Part shown: one piece after another, positions 60,103 to 64,000 of the stretch
How the letters are laid out: the number at the start of each line of letters is the position of its first letter
Numbering within the stretch: position 1 is the stretch's first letter
From: Luteimonas galliterrae
Lineage (GTDB): Bacteria > Pseudomonadota > Gammaproteobacteria > Xanthomonadales > Xanthomonadaceae
NCBI RefSeq assembly: GCF_023374055.1
Contig: NZ_JAMBEP010000001.1
Location: 2,232,001-2,296,000 of the forward strand
Length of the DNA stretch: 64,000 nucleotides
Reading direction: 5' to 3'
Position numbers and translations under genes: made by a program
Notes under the pieces: generated by a model
Databases searched by the model: none
Told to the model about the DNA's origin: nothing
What the model saw: only the letters and a program-made list of their open reading frames with translations

Positions 60103-61068
60103 ATGACCATCCTCGTCACCGGCGCGGCCGGCTTCATCGGCGCCTATGTGTGCCGCCAATTGCAGGAGCTCGGCGTGCGCGCCGTGGGCCTGGACAATTT
60201 CAACAGTTACTACGATCCCCAGCTCAAGCGGGACCGTATCGCGGCGTTATGCCCGGATACCAATATCCGTACGCTCGACCTGACCGATCGCGACGGCCTG
60301 GCCGCGCTGTTCGACGAGGTCAAGCCGACGCGCGTGATCCATCTCGCGGCCCAGGCCGGCGTGCGCTATTCGCTCGAGAATCCGCACGCGTACGTCGACA
60401 GCAACGTGGTCGGCTTCGTCAACCTGCTGGAGCTGTGCAGGCATCGCGGCGTCCAGCACCTGGTCTACGCAAGCTCATCGTCGGTCTATGGCGACTCGGC
60501 CAAACCCCCGTTCTCCGAAGACCAGCGCATCGACCGGCCGCGCTCGCTGTACGCGGCGACCAAAGCCGCCAACGAATTGATGGCGCACACCTACGCGCAT
60601 TTGTACGGCCTGCGCGCGACCGGCTTGCGCTTCTTCACCGTCTACGGCGCCTGGGGCCGGCCGGACATGGCGCCGCTGCTGTTTTCGCGCGCCGTGTTGG
60701 CGGGACGCCCGATCGACGTGTTCAACCACGGCAAGATGCGCCGCGACTTCACCTATATCGACGACATCGTTGCCGGCGTGCTGGGTGCGTTGAAACATCC
60801 GCCGCAGGACGATCCGCCGCACCGGGTGTTCAACCTGGGCAACCATACCCCGGTGGAACTGGAACGCTTCATAGCGGTCATCGAACAGGCCGCCGGCAAG
60901 CCGGCCGAGAAGGTCTACAAGCCGATGCAGCCGGGAGACATGGTCGAGACCATGGCCGATACGGCGCGGGCCAAGGCCGCGTTCGGCTTCGAGCCGGTGA
61001 CGCCTATCGACATCGGATTGCCGCGCGTGGTGGCTTGGTGCCGCGATTACTTCGGCGATAATGCGTAG
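60103..61068 (+). CDS. NAD-dependent nucleotide-sugar epimerase/dehydratase (UDP-glucuronate 4-epimerase-like)
   Basis: The 321-residue extended SDR has ILVTGAAGFIGAYVCRQL, DNFNSYYDPQLKRDRI, VIHLAAQAGVRYSLENPHAY, the catalytic SSSSVYGD and YAATKAANELM (Tyr-x3-Lys), then FFTVYGAWGRPDMA and RRDFTYIDDIVAGV. This closely resembles UDP-glucuronate 4-epimerases, which make UDP-galacturonate for surface polysaccharides. The ATG at 60103 is preferred to longer readings that pass through repeat DNA. A GT2 and a LABN-domain gene follow, suggesting a small envelope-sugar block. Confidence 0.9.
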   Translation: MTILVTGAAGFIGAYVCRQLQELGVRAVGLDNFNSYYDPQLKRDRIAALCPDTNIRTLDLTDRDGLAALFDEVKPTRVIHLAAQAGVRYSLENPHAYVDSNVVGFVNLLELCRHRGVQHLVYASSSSVYGDSAKPPFSEDQRIDRPRSLYAATKAANELMAHTYAHLYGLRATGLRFFTVYGAWGRPDMAPLLFSRAVLAGRPIDVFNHGKMRRDFTYIDDIVAGVLGALKHPPQDDPPHRVFNLGNHTPVELERFIAVIEQAAGKPAEKVYKPMQPGDMVETMADTARAKAAFGFEPVTPIDIGLPRVVAWCRDYFGDNA

Positions 61069-61076
61069 GCTTTTCC

Positions 61077-61235
61077 TTCTCCCCTCGGGAGAAGGTGCCC
61101 GGAGGGCGGATGAGGGTTCGGCGAAGCGGCAATGCCGCAGGAAACGCTGCGCATTCCGTACTCGCGTCCCAAGATTGGAATCATCGCCGCTTCGCCGTAC
61201 CCTCACCCCAACCCCTCTCCCGCAGGGAGAGGGGC
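61077..61235. repeat. Paired CTTCTCCC and CTCTCCC palindromes
   Basis: CCTTCTCCCCTCGGGAGAAG at the left and CCCTCTCCCGCAGGGAGAGG at the right, each with the GTGAGGGTTCGGCGAAGCG-type flank, mirror the element at 1081-1243 in inverted order. Confidence 0.82.
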
Positions 61236-61255
61236 TTACCCGTCGAGCCATGTAA

Positions 61256-62011
61256 ATGTCGATAGCGAATCCGCAACTCTCAGTGGTAGTGCCGGTGTTC
61301 AACGAGCAAGACAACGTCGCGCCGTTGATCGACGAAATCACCGCCGCGCTGCGCGGCGTGGCCGATCCCTCGACAGGTCTCGGGACAAGCTTCGAGATCG
61401 TCTACGTCGACGACCATTCGCGCGACGCCACGCCCGAAGTATTGAAACGGCTCAAGAGCGAAGTGCCCGAACTGCGCGTGTTGCGCCACGTCACCCAGAG
61501 CGGACAAAGCACCGCGGTGCGCACCGGCATCAAGGCCGCACGCGGTGAATGGATCGCTACGCTCGACGGCGATGGCCAGAACGACCCGGCCGACATTCCC
61601 AAACTGCTCGCCGCCCGCGCGGCGGCCACGCCCGACACCAAGCTGTTCGCCGGCTGGCGCGTCAACCGCCAGGATTCTGGCAGCAAGCGCTGGGCCTCGA
61701 AATGGGCCAACGCGATCCGCGCGCGCATGCTCCGCGACAATACGCCCGACACCGGTTGCGGCATCAAGCTGTTCGAACGCGAGGCTTTCCTCGACCTGCC
61801 CTACTTCGACCACATGCACCGCTACCTGCCGGCGCTGATGCAGCGCGCGGGCTGGAAAACCGTCAGCGTGCCGGTGAACCACCGCCACCGCGCGACGGGC
61901 GTGTCCAAGTACAACAACCTCAACCGCGCCCTGGTCGGTATCAGCGACCTGCGCGGGGTGGCTTGGCTGATCCGGCGCAGCAAGCGTACGGCTGTGGAAG
62001 AAGTTACGTAA
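61256..62011 (+). CDS. Family 2 glycosyltransferase (polyprenyl-phosphate sugar transferase type)
   Basis: The 251-residue enzyme has LSVVVPVFNEQDNVAPLIDE, VYVDDHSRDATPEVLKRL, TLDGDGQNDPADIPKLLA and, near the C terminus, VPVNHRHRATGVSKYNNLNR, as in ArnC/DPM1-like transferases that place a sugar on a polyprenyl phosphate. It lacks the C-terminal membrane helices of ArnC. The ATG at 61256 is used. It is followed by a LABN-domain gene, a family often paired with such transferases. Confidence 0.9.
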   Translation: MSIANPQLSVVVPVFNEQDNVAPLIDEITAALRGVADPSTGLGTSFEIVYVDDHSRDATPEVLKRLKSEVPELRVLRHVTQSGQSTAVRTGIKAARGEWIATLDGDGQNDPADIPKLLAARAAATPDTKLFAGWRVNRQDSGSKRWASKWANAIRARMLRDNTPDTGCGIKLFEREAFLDLPYFDHMHRYLPALMQRAGWKTVSVPVNHRHRATGVSKYNNLNRALVGISDLRGVAWLIRRSKRTAVEEVT

Positions 62012-62049
62012 TTTGTCCCTGGTTCTTGTCATCCCGAACCAAACAAGTG

Positions 62050-62122
62050 TCATCCCGAGCGTAGCGAGGGATCTGCTTTGTCGGCGCACTCGGAAGCAGA
62101 TTCCTCGCTACGCTGGAATGAC
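62050..62122. repeat. TCATCCCGAGCGTAGCGAGG inverted repeat
   Basis: The left arm (TCATCCCGAGCGTAGCGAGG, then GATCTGCTT) and right arm (AAGCAGATTCCTCGCTACGC, then TGGAATGACA) face each other with three or four mismatches just upstream of the LABN gene. Confidence 0.75.
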
Positions 62123-62152
62123 AGCTTTTTTACCTTAGCTGCGAGCACCGCC

Positions 62153-62494
62153 ATGACCCCCGATTTCATGAACGCCGCGATCCCCTGGCTGGAATGGACC
62201 GGCCTGCACATGTCGCCATGGAAGCTGATCGGCCTGACCGGCGCGCTGATGTTCGGCGGCCGCTGGGTGGTCCAGTTCGCGGCCTCGCGACGGCACCGCA
62301 AGCCGGTGATCCCGCGCCTGTTCTGGTACATGAGCCTGGTCGGCAGCGTGATGACCCTGAGCTATTTCGTGTTCTCGCAAAAGCAGGACTCGGTGGGCGT
62401 GATCCAGAACCTGTTCCCGGCGTTCACGGCGGCCTACAGCCTGTATCTGGACATCCGGCATCGAGGTTGGAAGCGGGACAAGGCAAGTCACTGA
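62153..62494 (+). CDS. LABN (lipid A biosynthesis N-terminal) domain membrane protein
   Basis: The 113-residue protein has three hydrophobic segments with the LABN pattern: LIGLTGALMFGGRWVVQFAA, then IPRLFWYMSLVGSVMTLSYF and QDSVGVIQNLFPAFTAAYSL. It is the small partner domain found with GT2-type lipid-sugar transferases, such as the gene immediately upstream. A decayed partial copy of its 3' two-thirds lies at 63075-63289. Confidence 0.88.
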   Translation: MTPDFMNAAIPWLEWTGLHMSPWKLIGLTGALMFGGRWVVQFAASRRHRKPVIPRLFWYMSLVGSVMTLSYFVFSQKQDSVGVIQNLFPAFTAAYSLYLDIRHRGWKRDKASH

Positions 62495-62536
62495 ATCGTG
62501 ACGATTGCCTGTCCCGCCTTAACCTAAACATGAAGT

Positions 62537-62842
62537 CTACGGACCACCATCCTCTGCCCAGGAGTCAATACACTCGGTAAGCGAGCCGTAATTCTCCGAG
62601 AGGGGGCCTCCCGACATAATAGTGATGCAAAGACTGAGAGTGTCGTCTAACGTATTCTTTCCTTCCTTACCCGACGTCGGCGTAGACGAGACATTCCCAA
62701 CGACGCCTGTAGCCGGTAACTGACCACTGCTGCCGACGACCGGCATCCTACGCGCATCGTTACCTTGCTGAGCATTCGCGGTACTCATACCACCCAGCAT
62801 TAACAGCAGAAACATTGCTGCTGCAGTTTTGGTTCCCTTCAT
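62537..62842 (-). CDS. Small secreted protein of unknown function
   Basis: The 101-residue product has a signal peptide (KTAAAMFLLLMLGGMSTANA) and a mature part of about 77 residues with two Cys (LSLCITIMSGG, SLTECIDSWAEDGGP). No family is recognised. The gene is less GC-rich than its neighbours and lies on the opposite strand between the LABN gene and its truncated duplicate, suggesting it arrived with a local duplication or insertion. The gap 62843-63074 on its upstream side contains no other gene. Confidence 0.6.
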   Translation of the reverse strand: MKGTKTAAAMFLLLMLGGMSTANAQQGNDARRMPVVGSSGQLPATGVVGNVSSTPTSGKEGKNTLDDTLSLCITIMSGGPLSENYGSLTECIDSWAEDGGP

Positions 62843-63074
62843 GGCATTACCTTAGTAGTTGTTTGCCCGCTCTTGGTACGGAGAGCAGGCTGCTCCGGTA
62901 TGGCAATAGGACGTATTGGCAAAAAAAACGGCCAAAATGCCAACGATTTGTTCGTGTTCTGGCACTGAGTTTTAAATCGCATTGCCAGTCCTGGGCTTAT
63001 GTCGGGTTGACGCCCGCATCGGCCCTGCGAATAAGACGGGAACCTGCAAATAAACGGCCACCCGAACCCTTCGT

Positions 63075-63289
63075 CGCCTCGCGCGCCGGCACCGCAAGCC
63101 GGTGATCCCGCGCCTGTTCTGGTACATGAGTCTGGTCGGCAGCGTGATGACGCTGAGCTACTTCGTGTTTTCGCAGAAGCAGAACTCGGTAGGGGTGATC
63201 CAGAACCTGTTCCCGGCCTTCACGGCGGCCTACAGCCTGTACCTGACATCCGACACCGGGGCTGGCGGCGGGACAAAACCTCGCACTGA
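63075..63289 (+). pseudogene. Truncated, frameshifted duplicate of the LABN gene
   Basis: From GCCTCGCG at 63075 the sequence parallels 62282-62494 closely (the shared run begins near GGCACCGCAAGCCGGTGATC). It lacks the first third of the gene and its start codon, and a one-base deletion (CTGACATCC instead of CTGGACATCC) shifts the frame near the end. Translation of the intact part gives the LABN segments IPRLFWYMSLVGSVMTLSYF and QNSVGVIQNLFPAFTAAYSL. Confidence 0.88.
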
Positions 63290-63309
63290 CCCGGCGCAGC
63301 CCGCTTCAC

Positions 63310-63362
63310 CCTCTCCCTTTTACGGGAGAGGAACAGGCGCAAAGCGCCAGGGAGAGGGTTCG
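63310..63362. repeat. CTCTCCC..GGGAGAGG repeat before the rpmB promoter
   Basis: CCCTCTCCCTTTTACGGGAG followed by CGCCAGGGAGAGGGTTCGGC, a copy of the family at 3721. It fills part of the gene-free gap upstream of rpmB. Confidence 0.75.
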
Positions 63363-63415
63363 GCTCTTGGCGCACCCGCCTTCCTCGCCCTTCGCCCCCT
63401 CCTGTGGATAAGTCC

Positions 63416-63444
63416 TTGCCTGGGCTGGCCTTCCCCGGCATAAT
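63416..63444 (+). promoter_or_regulatory. Promoter of rpmB-rpmG
   Basis: TTGCCT and CATAAT are separated by 17 bp. The predicted start near 63451 gives a 5' leader of about 165 nt. The leader can fold into a long hairpin (GGCGGGTCCGGAA against TTCCGGCCCGCC, about 63488-63516) and a second palindrome (TGCGGCC..GGCCGCA near 63546-63564). Confidence 0.65.
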
Positions 63445-63617
63445 GCCCGGCTCGCTGCGTCCGGTCGGCCGATGAGGCCTGGACCGGGCGGGTCCGGAAA
63501 CGCAGTTCCGGCCCGCCGCCGGCAGCGGAATACCACCCGAATTGCGTGCGGCCGACCGGCCGCAGGGGCCGAAGTCTTCCTGGCTAAGGAAGATAAAAAA
63601 ATCCAATGAGGTGCGTT

Positions 63618-63854
63618 ATGTCCCGCGTATGCCAAGTCACCGGCAAGCGCGTGCAGACCGGCAACAACGTCTCGCACGCCAACAACAAAACCCGTCGCCG
63701 TTTCCTGCCAAACCTGCACGAGCGCCGCTTCTGGGTGGCCAGCGAAAACCGCTGGATCAAGCTGAAGGTTTCCGCGCAGGCACTGCGCACCATCGACAAG
63801 AACGGCATCGATTCCGTTCTGGCCCAACTCCGCGCCCGCGGCGAAAAGGTCTGA
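63618..63854 (+). CDS. rpmB: 50S ribosomal protein L28
   Basis: The 78-residue protein begins [20 protein letters not shown] and continues [20 protein letters not shown], ending [10 protein letters not shown], a complete bacterial L28 of normal length. The ATG at 63618 is preferred to one four codons upstream because L28 starts SRVCQVTGK. It is followed after 10 nt by rpmG in the usual operon. Confidence 0.97.
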   Translation: MSRVCQVTGKRVQTGNNVSHANNKTRRRFLPNLHERRFWVASENRWIKLKVSAQALRTIDKNGIDSVLAQLRARGEKV

Positions 63855-63864
63855 GGAGGACATC

Positions 63865-64000
63865 ATGGCAAGCAAGCGCGACAAGATCCGTCTGATCTCC
63901 TCGGCCAACACCGGCCATTTCTACACCACCGACAAGAACAAGAAGAACACGCCGAACAAGATGGAGGTCAAGAAGTACGACCCCGTCGTCCGGAAGCACG
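63865..64000 (+). CDS. rpmG: 50S ribosomal protein L33 (partial)
   Basis: GAGGAGG precedes the ATG. The visible 45 residues start [20 protein letters not shown] and continue [20 protein letters not shown], characteristic of L33, which is about 55 residues long. The window ends before the stop codon. It is cotranscribed with rpmB. Confidence 0.96.
   Translation, partial: MASKRDKIRLISSANTGHFYTTDKNKKNTPNKMEVKKYDPVVRKH

Noticed and set aside
63102-63443. 113-residue frame as a second LABN-domain gene
   Set aside because: It starts in mid-domain, lacks the first membrane segment and runs after a one-base deletion into repeat DNA; a decayed duplicate explains it better.

Overview
The window looks like chromosome from a GC-rich, pigmented gammaproteobacterium of the Xanthomonadaceae/Lysobacteraceae, most likely Lysobacter or a close relative. 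Three things point there: a xanthomonadin-type aryl polyene cluster with a XanB2-like chorismatase; Xanthomonadaceae-style gene sets (polA beside a DUF2782 lipoprotein, hemB, rsmG-parA-parB, rpmB-rpmG); and many palindromic intergenic repeats of types common in this group. The rsmG-parAB block suggests a position fairly near the replication origin. No tRNA, rRNA, CRISPR array, transposase or prophage was seen.

Layout. 1-942 is the 3' end of a trimeric autotransporter adhesin. 1-14.4 kb is mostly housekeeping: a secreted S9 peptidase, a cysteine dioxygenase-like cupin, hemF, a DUF421 protein, polA, DUF2782, GNAT, an exported alpha/beta hydrolase, an Ada-type alkyltransferase coupled to an Oxygenase-NA protein, and a PLP lyase with a Tat-like signal. 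14.7-20.4 kb holds a 1762-residue RHS protein with an AT-rich C-terminal tip, followed with zero spacing by a small orphan membrane-anchored protein; this is the best candidate for an undescribed toxin-immunity pair. 20.6-28.9 kb has uvrD, a secreted gluzincin-like protein, a UPF0114 protein, a GST, a DPP-IV-like S9 peptidase and a DUF218 protein.

29.0-44.5 kb is the pigment cluster. XanB2 makes hydroxybenzoate from chorismate. A ligase (55.1 kb) should load it on the carrier protein, which a phosphopantetheinyl transferase (56.5 kb) activates. The ketosynthase and its chain-length-factor-like partner, FabG and two hot-dog dehydratases would build the polyene. Two flavin enzymes with the halogenase-type WxWxIP motif, a glycosyltransferase, a lipid-type acyltransferase, a LolA-like carrier and an MMPL exporter would decorate, lipidate and export it. 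The ligase and PPTase genes lie 10.5 kb from the main block, beyond hemB, aroE and xthA.

45-57 kb: a small membrane protein, an exported small protein with a PA-domain metallopeptidase, hemB, GNAT, a PD40 protein, aroE, a YkgJ-type protein, gamma carbonic anhydrase, coniferyl-aldehyde-type dehydrogenase, xthA, a GlsB-type protein, ligase and PPTase. 57-64 kb: rsmG, an 86-bp tandem repeat, parA-parB, a sugar epimerase, a GT2, a LABN-domain protein with a decayed partial duplicate, rpmB and the start of rpmG.

Two window-wide patterns stand out. Palindromic repeat families sit exactly at gene ends, so that their terminal TAG/TAA serves as the stop codon of at least six genes. At least eight genes have a -10-like hexamer ending 6-7 nt before the start codon, which predicts leaderless mRNAs.
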